Below the pieces are notes generated by a model that was not told where the DNA came from, made no database searches, and saw nothing but the letters and a program-made list of their open reading frames with translations. From Sulfitobacter sp. M05 (GTDB lineage: Bacteria; Pseudomonadota; Alphaproteobacteria; Rhodobacterales; Rhodobacteraceae), in the NCBI RefSeq assembly GCF_029285175.1, contig NZ_JABEDH010000001.1, positions 372,001-436,000 of the forward strand: DNA of 64,000 nucleotides, in the 5' to 3' direction. A program made the position numbers and the translations under genes. This document shows positions 35,839 to 43,994 of the stretch, piece after piece; within the stretch, counting starts at the first letter, position 1, and the number at the start of each line of letters is the position of its first letter.

Positions 35839-36839
35839 GTCAGGGCCTCCTGACGTGCCGGTGTCATATTGGCCTGAGGATCATGCAGGTGGCATTCCAC
35901 CAACCCCTGTGTGTCCACAACCGGCCGCGGCGTCTGGGTTTTGCAAAGCGACGTGACCCGCGGACAACGCGGGTGAAAATGACAGCCCGACGGCGGGTCA
36001 ATCGGGTTGGGATAGGCCATGCCCAGCTGGGTGTCGGGCACCTCCATCGCTGGATCAGGCGTCAGAACAGATTTCAGCAGGGCCTGAGAATAGGGATGGC
36101 GGGCGTTGTCAAACAGCGCAGCGGCATCGGTTTCCTCGACGATCCGCCCCAGATACATCACCGCCACCTGCGTCGCCAGATGCTCGACCACCGCCAGATC
36201 GTGGCTGATGAACAGATATGTCAGGCCGAATTCGCTGCGCAAATCGCCCAACAGATTTAAAATCTGGCTTTGGACCGAGACATCAAGCGCCGATGTCGGT
36301 TCGTCGCAGATCACGATCTGTGGCCGCATCACCAAGGCGCGGGCAATCGCCACACGCTGGCGCTGACCGCCGGACATCTGGCTGGGGTAGTTGGTCAGTA
36401 CCCGGGACGGCAGACCGACAACATCCAAAATTTCGCGCACCGCTTTGGTGCGACTGGCCTCATCCCCGACATTATGCACACGCAGGGGCAGGGCGATCAG
36501 ATCCTGAATGGTCTTGCGCGGGTTCAGCGAGGAATAGGGATCCTGAAAAATCGGCTGAATCCGCCGCGCCAGCGCCAGACGGTCGTGGCCGCCAATCGGC
36601 GTGCCGTCCACCAGCACCTGACCCGAAGTCGGGGCCTCCAGCCCCAGCAATATCTTGGCGAGCGTGGATTTACCGCATCCGCTTTCTCCGACAAGGCCCA
36701 GCACGTCGCCCTTGCTTAGTTTCAGCGACAGGTCCTTGAGCGCATCCAGTGATTTGGTTTCTCCAAATAGACCCTGTTTGATCTTGTAGGTTTTGGTGAC
36801 GTTTCGCAGTTCAAGGAAAGGTGTTTCTGTACCGGTCAT
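35835..36839 (-). CDS. Peptide ABC transporter ATP-binding protein (DppF/OppF type)
   Basis: 334 residues. Walker A 'GESGCGKST' at ~51-59, signature 'MSGGQRQRVAIARAL' near 155-170, Walker B 'IVICDEPTSALDVS'. The C-terminal oligopeptide-transporter extension 'GCHFHPRCPRV' with its cysteine cluster follows. It is the F-type partner of the next gene and energises uptake. It overlaps both neighbours by 4 bp. Confidence 0.95.
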   Translation of the reverse strand: MTGTETPFLELRNVTKTYKIKQGLFGETKSLDALKDLSLKLSKGDVLGLVGESGCGKSTLAKILLGLEAPTSGQVLVDGTPIGGHDRLALARRIQPIFQDPYSSLNPRKTIQDLIALPLRVHNVGDEASRTKAVREILDVVGLPSRVLTNYPSQMSGGQRQRVAIARALVMRPQIVICDEPTSALDVSVQSQILNLLGDLRSEFGLTYLFISHDLAVVEHLATQVAVMYLGRIVEETDAAALFDNARHPYSQALLKSVLTPDPAMEVPDTQLGMAYPNPIDPPSGCHFHPRCPRVTSLCKTQTPRPVVDTQGLVECHLHDPQANMTPARQEALT

Positions 36840-37852
36840 GCGCGGGCCTCTTCGGTTTCATCCATGCCGGCAAATCCGTCAGGAGCGATGCAGCGGAACG
36901 AGTGTGTCTCGCCCGGTGCGGTTTGTTCGGGAATGTCACTACGGCAAATGTCGCGTGCATGGGCGCATCTGGTGCGAAAGGCGCAACCGCTGACGTCGCC
37001 GACAAGCGATGGCACGATGCCGGGAATTGTGCCCAAACGGGTGCCGCGTTCGGTTTTCCCCGGTTGGGGAATACACCGCAGCAAACCACGGGTGTAGGGA
37101 TGAGATGGGCAGGCAAATATCTCGGCGGTCGGGCCGGTTTCGACCAATTCGCCCGCATACATCACCGCCACCTGATCCGCGACTCGCGCCACCACGCCAA
37201 GGTCATGGGTAATCAGGATCATCGCCATGCCGAATTCCTGTTGCAGATCTTTCAACAGGCGCAGGATCTGGGCCTGAATTGTCACATCCAAGGCGGTTGT
37301 CGGTTCATCCGCGATGATCAGTTCGGGACCGCACATCAAAGCCATGGCGATCATCACCCGCTGGCGCAACCCACCGGAAAGCTGATGCGGATATTGTGAC
37401 ATCCGGCTTTCTGCCGAGGTGATCCCGACCTTTTGCAACAGATCGATTGCGCGGTTGCGAGCGTCTGACTTGGGCCCCTTTACATGCAGGGTCATGGCCT
37501 CGATCAATTGATCCCCGATAGTGAACGCAGGGTTCAATGAGGTCATCGGTTCCTGAAAGATCATCGACATCCGTGCCCCGCGCAGGCTGCGCATCTGGCG
37601 TTTGCCGGCACGGATCAGGTCGATGCCATCGAATGACATGCGGTTTGCCTTGGTCTTGATCGAACTGCCCAGCAGCCCCATCAACGCCAGCGAGGTTAGC
37701 GATTTGCCCGACCCGCTCTCGCCGACAATACACAGGGTCTCGCCCGGCTTTAGGTCAAATCCGATGTTGCGGACCGCATGTAGCGTACCGGTCTCTGTCG
37801 GAATATCAATGCTCAGGTTCTCAACCGTGAGAATAGCGCCGTCTTGTGTCAT
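36836..37852 (-). CDS. Peptide ABC transporter ATP-binding protein (DppD/OppD type)
   Basis: 338 residues. Walker A 'GESGSGKSL' at ~44-52, signature '[15 protein letters not shown]', Walker B '[14 protein letters not shown]', and the C-terminal '[13 protein letters not shown]' cysteine motif of oligopeptide ATPases. It pairs with the DppF-type subunit and overlaps the permease gene by one base. The operon order is A-B-C-D-F followed by two peptidase genes. Confidence 0.95.
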   Translation of the reverse strand: MTQDGAILTVENLSIDIPTETGTLHAVRNIGFDLKPGETLCIVGESGSGKSLTSLALMGLLGSSIKTKANRMSFDGIDLIRAGKRQMRSLRGARMSMIFQEPMTSLNPAFTIGDQLIEAMTLHVKGPKSDARNRAIDLLQKVGITSAESRMSQYPHQLSGGLRQRVMIAMALMCGPELIIADEPTTALDVTIQAQILRLLKDLQQEFGMAMILITHDLGVVARVADQVAVMYAGELVETGPTAEIFACPSHPYTRGLLRCIPQPGKTERGTRLGTIPGIVPSLVGDVSGCAFRTRCAHARDICRSDIPEQTAPGETHSFRCIAPDGFAGMDETEEARA

Positions 37853-38757
37853 CAGTTTCTTCCTTCCGGTGCTGTCACGTCACGCAGGCCGTCACCCATC
37901 AGGTTGATCGCCAGCACCAGCACAAAAAGTACCGCACCGGGGATCATCACCAGCCAGGGTTCAAACAGCATCATGTTCTTGCCCTCAGAGACCATAAGCC
38001 CCCAGGAGGGTGTGGGAGGCTGAACACCCAGTCCGAGAAAGGACAGAACCGCCTCAAGCAGAATGGCATGGGCCATTTCAAGGGTTACAACCACAATCAG
38101 ATTGTTCGCGATGTTAGGCATGATTTCCGACATCAGAATGCGCGGGGTAGAGGCCCCGATGGCCTGTGCTGCCGTGACATAATCACGCCCACGAACCTGG
38201 AGCGTCGAGGCCCGCATCACAACCGCGAACCGGTCCCAGAGCAGCAAGCCCAGCACAACAATCACCACCTCAAGCGACCCGCCCATGATGGCAACAACCG
38301 CCAGCGCGACCAGAACAACCGGCATCGCCAGACGGACGTTGATTAGAAAGGTGACGACGGCATCAACGCGCCCGCCGAAATAGCCCGCAGCCACGCCCAT
38401 GGCGGTTCCGATCACGCCGGAAATCAGTGCTGCGACACCGCCGATCATAAGGGAGACACGCGCCCCATAGATCAGCCGGGACAGATAGTCGCGGCCCAGA
38501 TGGTCAGTGCCAAGCGGATGTTCCCAAGTGCCGCCCAGAAACACCGGCGGCCTCATCCGGGCCATCAACTCTTGGGCGTAAGGATCATGTGGGGCCAGAA
38601 CAGGTGCAAAGATCGCAACCACCAGCAGCACACCAAGAACGGCGGCGCCAAACAACAGGCCCTTGTGGCCAAATATGCGACTGCGCAGGCGTTGGCCCGG
38701 TGTCGGGCCGACGATCTCTTGCAACAGCGCGTCGGGGGAGTTTGTCAGGTTTGTCAT
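37852..38757 (-). CDS. Peptide ABC transporter permease (DppC type)
   Basis: 301 residues with an N-terminal OppC-type membrane helix ('GLLFGAAVLGVLLVVAIFAP') and 'HPLGTDHLGRDYLSRLIYGARVSL'. Five further helices follow, and the coupling-helix EAA motif is seen in 'QAIGASTPRILMSEIMPNIA'. It forms the membrane channel with the DppB-type subunit encoded 7 bp upstream. Confidence 0.95.
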   Translation of the reverse strand: MTNLTNSPDALLQEIVGPTPGQRLRSRIFGHKGLLFGAAVLGVLLVVAIFAPVLAPHDPYAQELMARMRPPVFLGGTWEHPLGTDHLGRDYLSRLIYGARVSLMIGGVAALISGVIGTAMGVAAGYFGGRVDAVVTFLINVRLAMPVVLVALAVVAIMGGSLEVVIVVLGLLLWDRFAVVMRASTLQVRGRDYVTAAQAIGASTPRILMSEIMPNIANNLIVVVTLEMAHAILLEAVLSFLGLGVQPPTPSWGLMVSEGKNMMLFEPWLVMIPGAVLFVLVLAINLMGDGLRDVTAPEGRN

Positions 38758-38764
38758 ATGCGCC

Positions 38765-39682
38765 TCAACTGCTTCTCATACGCGGATCAAGCCAAGCGTT
38801 CAGCACATCCGCAAGAAACGTGAACACAATATAAAACATGGAAAACAACAGGATAAGCGCCTGAACCGTGGGTAGGTCATTGCGCGAGATGCTTTCCCAC
38901 GCGAGGTAGCCAGCGCCGTGCAGCGCAAAGATGGATTCAACCACGATCGAGCCCCCCAACATGAACCCCATCTGCACCGCGGCAAGGCTGACCACGGGGA
39001 TGATCGCATTGCGCAGGGCGTGTTTGAACATCACCACGCCCTCGGGGGCCCCCTTGGCACGGGCGGTGCGGATGTAATCCGATGACAACACTTCAAGCAT
39101 GCCGGCGCGGGTCAAGCGCATGATCGCCGGCATCGCGTAATAGCCCAGAACAATTGTCGGCATTATGAAATGCTGCCAACTGCCCGAGCCGGAAACCGGC
39201 AACCATTGCAGTTTGATCGCAAAAACCACGATCAGGATCAGGCCGAACCAGAACGAGGGCAGGGCTTGTCCTGCAACCGACAGAAACAGGGCAAACCGGT
39301 CAATCAGGGAGTTTGGCCGGATCGCCGCCATCACCCCAAGGGGCACCGCTGTCAGCAAGGCGAAGCTGATGCCGCACAGGCCCAGCAACATGGTGATGGA
39401 CAGACGTTCCGCCAACAGGCTGGCGACCGGAATTCTGAAGTAATAGCTTTCCCCAAAATCGCCGGAAATCGCATTCAACAGCCAGCTTGCGTATTGCACC
39501 AGCACTGGCCGGTCAAACCCGTAGAGGGCGCGGATGGCATGGACGTCTTGATCTGTTGCCCCTTCACCGGCAAGCGCGGCCGCCGGATCGCCCGACAGGA
39601 ACAACAGGATGAAACTGATAAAGGACACGGTGAGCGCGACCAGAAAGGCGAGGCCCAGACGTTTTAGGATGAATTTTAGCAA
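38765..39682 (-). CDS. Peptide ABC transporter permease (DppB type)
   Basis: 305 residues with six membrane helices, an OppB-type N-terminal part ('LLFLSGDPAAALAGEGATDQDVHAIRALYGFDRPVLVQY'), the EAA-like 'TARAKGAPEGVVMFKHALRNAIIPVVSL', and a normal length. Starts ~90 bp after the binding-protein gene, from which it is separated by a strong hairpin (39730-39763). Confidence 0.95.
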   Translation of the reverse strand: MLKFILKRLGLAFLVALTVSFISFILLFLSGDPAAALAGEGATDQDVHAIRALYGFDRPVLVQYASWLLNAISGDFGESYYFRIPVASLLAERLSITMLLGLCGISFALLTAVPLGVMAAIRPNSLIDRFALFLSVAGQALPSFWFGLILIVVFAIKLQWLPVSGSGSWQHFIMPTIVLGYYAMPAIMRLTRAGMLEVLSSDYIRTARAKGAPEGVVMFKHALRNAIIPVVSLAAVQMGFMLGGSIVVESIFALHGAGYLAWESISRNDLPTVQALILLFSMFYIVFTFLADVLNAWLDPRMRSS

Positions 39683-39729
39683 GTTGGCTATCTCTCTCTA
39701 GGCGCATCATTTTCGCGCGCGCACAAACA

Positions 39730-39763
39730 GGACGGCCGGACAGGGGATGCTGTCCGGCCGTCC
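39730..39763 (-). terminator. Intercistronic hairpin between binding-protein and permease genes
   Basis: A perfect 14-bp stem (GGACGGCCGGACAG with CTGTCCGGCCGTCC) around a six-base loop, followed on the minus strand by TGTTTGTG rather than a full T-run. Such structures after a binding-protein gene usually stabilise its mRNA or attenuate downstream transcription, giving excess binding protein over permease. Confidence 0.75.
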
Positions 39764-39772
39764 CGGTTCAGA

Positions 39773-41287
39773 TTAGTTCCACGTCATTGTGGTAAAGCGC
39801 AGAACCTCGTCCGGAGTTGGCGTATAAGAGACCTCGTTCCCGAACACATAGTTGGTGTTGTAAGAGAACATCGGCACCCAGTAAGCTTCGTCGGCAATCT
39901 TCTTTAATGCTTTGGAATAATATTCCTTGCGCATTTCAGGATCGGTTGAGCTGTCGGCAACATCGAGCCAATCGCGCACTTCGCCGTCGCGTGCATCGTC
40001 CAGATCGCCAAATTTAAAGAACTGGCTGGTGATCGCCGAGGTGTCGTTGATGGAATAGGAGCCCCAGGTCTGGAACGAAACCGGTGTCCCCTTGGAGGCC
40101 CGCAACTCGCGCAGTGCTGAATATTTCAACATGTTGAACTCGGTCTTGATGCCGACTGCATTCATATAGCTTGAAATTGCCTCCGCGTAATCGCGGTCGC
40201 GATAGGCGTAGAACGAGGTTGTGAACCCGTCCGGATACCCCGCTTCGGCCAGCAGTGCCTTGGCCTTTTCAGGATCGTATTCATAGGCTTTCACGTCCTG
40301 TTCACATCCGAACTGGCTGGGGAAACAGGCGGAATGCACAACCTTGCTTTTGCCCTTGAGCAGGGCGTCGATCAGGGTCTGGCTGTCGATGGCATGGGCC
40401 ACGGCCTGACGCACTTTCAGCTTGGTGAACGGGTTGTCCTCACCGGTGCGGCCCGCAGCATCCAGCGTCAGGTAACCGATGCGCATGGTGCTTTCATTGA
40501 CCACCGTGAACTGGTCCATCTGGCCCAGTTTTTCGGCCTGATCAGCCGGCACCTGCCAAATCAGATCAAGTGTGCCAGTGAACATTTCGGCCAATTGCGT
40601 GTTCACATCCGGAATGGTGCGGATGTCGATTTTGCCGACGGTGGGCTGGCCTTTTGGGCTGTCGTGATAGTTCTCGTTTTTCTCCAGCACAAAATGCTGG
40701 CCGGGGACCACCGATGCGGCCTTGTAGGGGCCGGTGCCCACAGGCTTCAGGCCCATGCCGGTTGGGCCAACTTCGGCGTAATATTCGTTGGGATACATCG
40801 ACACCGGACCGGACAGGAATTCGATTGCTGCCGGGAAAGGGGCCTTGAGGTTGATGCGAACGGTATAGTCGTCGATCTTGTCGGCGGATTTCATCCAGTC
40901 GACATTGCGCTGGGTTTTGACACCGTTTTCTTTCTTTGAAACAAAGTTAACGGTATAGACCACGTCATCAGCATTGAAGGCTTCGCCGTTGTGGAACGTC
41001 ACCCCTTCACGCAGCTTCAATTCCAGAGTGACATCGTCGATCCATTCCCAAGACGTAGCGAGGTTGCCGATGTATTCATTGGTCGCGGGGTCGCGATAGA
41101 TCAGGCCGTCCCAGATTGCGCGCTGCATCACCACGCCTTCACGTGACGAGTTGAAGTAGCTGTCGACGTTTTCCAGCTCTTTGGTAAAGCCCACGGACAG
41201 CGTATCGCTTGCCTTATCCGCATAGGCCGCGCCCGCCATGGTCACGGCCATTGCTGCCACGGATGATTTGAATAGATGTCGTTTCAT
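39773..41287 (-). CDS. Peptide ABC transporter substrate-binding protein (DppA type, SBP family 5)
   Basis: 504 residues with a signal peptide ('KSSVAAMAVTMAGAAYA|DKA'). A family 5 solute-binding protein: 'TNEYIGNLATSWEWIDDVTLELKLREGVTFHNGEAFNADDVVYTV' region, then 'LKVRQAVAHAIDSQTLIDALL' near the middle, and a typical C-terminus ('DEVLRFTTMTWN'). It captures peptide-like ligands in the periplasm. It is the first gene of the operon; the divergent IclR gene 146 bp upstream is the likely regulator. Confidence 0.94.
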   Translation of the reverse strand: MKRHLFKSSVAAMAVTMAGAAYADKASDTLSVGFTKELENVDSYFNSSREGVVMQRAIWDGLIYRDPATNEYIGNLATSWEWIDDVTLELKLREGVTFHNGEAFNADDVVYTVNFVSKKENGVKTQRNVDWMKSADKIDDYTVRINLKAPFPAAIEFLSGPVSMYPNEYYAEVGPTGMGLKPVGTGPYKAASVVPGQHFVLEKNENYHDSPKGQPTVGKIDIRTIPDVNTQLAEMFTGTLDLIWQVPADQAEKLGQMDQFTVVNESTMRIGYLTLDAAGRTGEDNPFTKLKVRQAVAHAIDSQTLIDALLKGKSKVVHSACFPSQFGCEQDVKAYEYDPEKAKALLAEAGYPDGFTTSFYAYRDRDYAEAISSYMNAVGIKTEFNMLKYSALRELRASKGTPVSFQTWGSYSINDTSAITSQFFKFGDLDDARDGEVRDWLDVADSSTDPEMRKEYYSKALKKIADEAYWVPMFSYNTNYVFGNEVSYTPTPDEVLRFTTMTWN

Positions 41288-41341
41288 GTCTTCTCCCGTT
41301 CTGTCCTTAATGGACGTTTACCTTGCGTCTTTGTATTATAT

Positions 41342-41374
41342 TATGATACTAGGTACTAATTGTTAATAATCATA
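41342..41374. promoter_or_regulatory. AT-rich region with inverted repeat between dpp operon and iclR
   Basis: TATGAT (41342-41347) and ATCATA (41369-41374) form an inverted repeat in an unusually AT-rich stretch between the divergent promoters. A second small palindrome TACTAGGTA lies inside. It is a reasonable place for IclR binding and for both promoters, but no known IclR consensus was matched. Confidence 0.35.
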
Positions 41375-41433
41375 CCTTGCCAGACTATGTCTGAGTCAAG
41401 GCAAATAATTTTCATTGAGCGGGGAGAGCGCAT

Positions 41434-42243
41434 TTGGCAGAGAAACAGAACACACTTTACGTTGGGGCATTGGCCAAAGGGCTGCTTGTTTTGCGGGCCT
41501 TTGATAAGACCGCGACCGAGTTGTCGCTAACCGAACTTGCGGCGCGTACGGGCCTTGATAAAAGTGCTACTCAACGGTTGGCCAACACGTTGTTTGTCGA
41601 GGGAATGTTAGACAAAGATCCGAAAACGAAACGCTTCAGGCCGTCGCATGCATGGCTGCGCATGGCCTATACTTATTTCTGGTCGAACCCGTTGATCCAA
41701 CTTGCCATGCCAAGACTGATTGAACTGTCCCAACACCTTGGCGCGACCGCCAATCTGGCTGAAATTTCGGGTGATCACATTTTATACGTCAGCCGCATTC
41801 CGGGCAAAACAAGCCATTTCGCAAGTACGATTGTGGGGCGGAGGCTGCCAGCGTTGACGACTGCCGCGGGGCGGGCGATTCTGTCTACCTGGCCGGCCAC
41901 GGATCGCGCGCAGGCTGTTGCGACGTGGACGGTTGAACAGATAACATCTCAAACAACGCTGGACCGCGACGAGATTGGCCGTGCCATTGATCAGGTGGCG
42001 GATCAGGGCTACGCAGAAACCCAAGGGCAGGCGATGCTTGGGCATACTGGTGTTTCCGCGCCGGTCGTGGGGCCGGACAATGTGGCCTTTGCCGCTGTTC
42101 AATGTTCCTTCCCGTCCCGGACCTGGCCCGCCGCGCGCATTCAGGAAGAAGCACTTCCTCATATTCTAGAGGCGGCAAATGCCATTGCTCCGCAGGTACG
42201 CCCGGGCCGCTACACTGACGAGGTTGGGCGTTTGCAGGTCTGA
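41434..42243 (+). CDS. IclR family transcriptional regulator
   Basis: 269 residues from TTG 41434, preceded by GGGGAGAG. An N-terminal winged helix ('GLLVLRAFDKTATELSLTELAARTGLDKSATQRLANTL') and a C-terminal GAF-like effector domain ('HLGATANLAEISGDHILYVSRIPG', 'RLPALTTAAGRAILS', 'ETQGQAMLGHTGVSAPVVGPD') define the family. It is divergent from the Dpp-type operon and probably controls it in response to a small ligand. Confidence 0.93.
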   Translation: MAEKQNTLYVGALAKGLLVLRAFDKTATELSLTELAARTGLDKSATQRLANTLFVEGMLDKDPKTKRFRPSHAWLRMAYTYFWSNPLIQLAMPRLIELSQHLGATANLAEISGDHILYVSRIPGKTSHFASTIVGRRLPALTTAAGRAILSTWPATDRAQAVATWTVEQITSQTTLDRDEIGRAIDQVADQGYAETQGQAMLGHTGVSAPVVGPDNVAFAAVQCSFPSRTWPAARIQEEALPHILEAANAIAPQVRPGRYTDEVGRLQV

Positions 42244-42322
42244 CCGCGACAGCAAGGGGGCGCCCGCGATGTGGTCTGTTCCGGGGAACGGGGCGAACCG
42301 GGACGCCACCGTGCAAAAGAAG

Positions 42323-43858
42323 TCAGATTTTGCGACCTTCCCCTTCCCAATAGGGCGCGCGTAATCGGGGCTTAAAGATTTTGCCACTGTCCTCACGTGG
42401 CAGGGAGGTATGAAAATCAATGATCCGGGGGTGTTTGAACCGCGCCAGCTTGCCCTCAAGAAAGGCTGCGACCTCTTCCTTGCTCGGCTGCGATCCGTCA
42501 ACGGGTTCAATGGCGGCAACAATTTTCTCACCGAACTCGGCGTCCGGTGCGCCAAATACCGCCACATCCCGCACGAAGGGAGCCTGCATCAGTACCGCCT
42601 CGATTTCTGCGGGAAAGATATTTGCCCCACCGGAAATGATCATGTCCTTCTTGCGATCTGTGATAAATAGAAATCCGTCCTCATCCAGCCATCCCATGTC
42701 CCCGATCGAGCAATGCCCGTGTTTTTCTGCGGCCTGCCTGCTTTCGGGATCGTTCGAATAGTCAAAGCTGCCAAACGCGTCCATGCGCGCATAGATTTCA
42801 CCGGTTTCACCTGCAGGCAAAACGCTGCCCGCTTCATCAAGGATCAAGATCGTGCAGCCCATTTGCGGCCGTCCCGCTGTGCCCGGTTTTGCCAAAGCTT
42901 CCTCAGAAGAAACGATGGTCATAAACCCGATTTCTGTTGCACCGTAACTTTCCCAGAACACTGGTCCCCACCAGTCGATCATCGCTGTTTTCAATTCATG
43001 CGGCCAGGGCGATCCGGTTGAAATGCAAAACTCGATAGAAGACAAATCGTAACGTGCTTTCACCTCATCGGGCAGTTTTAACAACCGGCTCATCATTGTT
43101 GGCACCAGATACACATGGGTGATTTTCTGTGCCTCGATTGTCGCCAGAAAGCTCTCTGGCTCAAACTTTGGCGCGATGACGGTAGAAACCGCCTCAGAGA
43201 CCAGCGCCGCGCTGGTCAGTGTCGAGGGGGCAGAATGATAGATTGGTGCTGCGGTAAAGTATCGCGCACCCGGTCTAAGGCGCATCATCTCTGTTGCAAT
43301 CCGGGTCAACACCACCTCAAAATCCTTGCGCGGACCACCACTTGATCGCCGCACCCCCTTGGGACGGCCCGTCGAACCAGAGGTATAGCGCATCAGCGGG
43401 CGCATCACTTCGCGAGGTGACAAAGGGTCATGTGCCAAAACAAGGTCGCTCCATTCCGGGCTGTCCGGATCGGTTGCTGCCGCTTGTGGAGAGATATTGT
43501 ACGCTGCGCAAAGGGCAGGGCCGGGCGTCACCCCGATAACTTTGCGCCCTTGCAACGCGGGGCGGACGGCCTTGATCAAATCGCGGTGAATGATCACGAT
43601 CTGGGCACCGCTGTCATCGCAGATTGCTGCGACTTCATCAGCTTCGCCATGCCAGTTCAGGGCCACAATGACCGTGCCGGCCTGCGCCGCCGCTCGCATG
43701 ATTTCCAGCTGTGTGACGTCATTGCGCATGATCACGGCAACCGGAACATCAGCTCCTCCGCCCAAGGCACAAAGCGCGCTGGCACCCCGTGCGGCTTGCT
43801 CTTCCAATTGTCCCCGGGGGTGTTGCTGATCAAAATCCGCGACCGTTGCCTTTGTCAT
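42323..43858 (-). CDS. Acyl-CoA synthetase-like AMP-dependent ligase
   Basis: 511 residues of the ANL superfamily. P-loop-like motif A3 'LMRYTSGSTGRPKGVRR' near residue 155-170, A5 'ESYGATEIGFMT', A7/A8 'GDMGWLDEDGFLFITDRKKDMIISGGANIFPAEIE', and the catalytic Lys of A10 in 'LPREDSGKIFKPRL'. It activates a carboxylic acid to its CoA thioester through an acyl-AMP. The substrate cannot be read from sequence. It is convergent with the iclR gene and stands alone. Confidence 0.9.
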   Translation of the reverse strand: MTKATVADFDQQHPRGQLEEQAARGASALCALGGGADVPVAVIMRNDVTQLEIMRAAAQAGTVIVALNWHGEADEVAAICDDSGAQIVIIHRDLIKAVRPALQGRKVIGVTPGPALCAAYNISPQAAATDPDSPEWSDLVLAHDPLSPREVMRPLMRYTSGSTGRPKGVRRSSGGPRKDFEVVLTRIATEMMRLRPGARYFTAAPIYHSAPSTLTSAALVSEAVSTVIAPKFEPESFLATIEAQKITHVYLVPTMMSRLLKLPDEVKARYDLSSIEFCISTGSPWPHELKTAMIDWWGPVFWESYGATEIGFMTIVSSEEALAKPGTAGRPQMGCTILILDEAGSVLPAGETGEIYARMDAFGSFDYSNDPESRQAAEKHGHCSIGDMGWLDEDGFLFITDRKKDMIISGGANIFPAEIEAVLMQAPFVRDVAVFGAPDAEFGEKIVAAIEPVDGSQPSKEEVAAFLEGKLARFKHPRIIDFHTSLPREDSGKIFKPRLRAPYWEGEGRKI

Positions 43859-43994
43859 GTTCTTCCTTTCGGCTGTCCCTGCAAGAAACCCTGCCCGCCG
43901 ATAGAAAGTAAAGGGGCCCGCCGCTGGGTTGATCCGTCAGGTCGAAAGACGCGACGTCAAAAGGGTGGGGGGCCACCAGTCTGGATCAGCCGGG

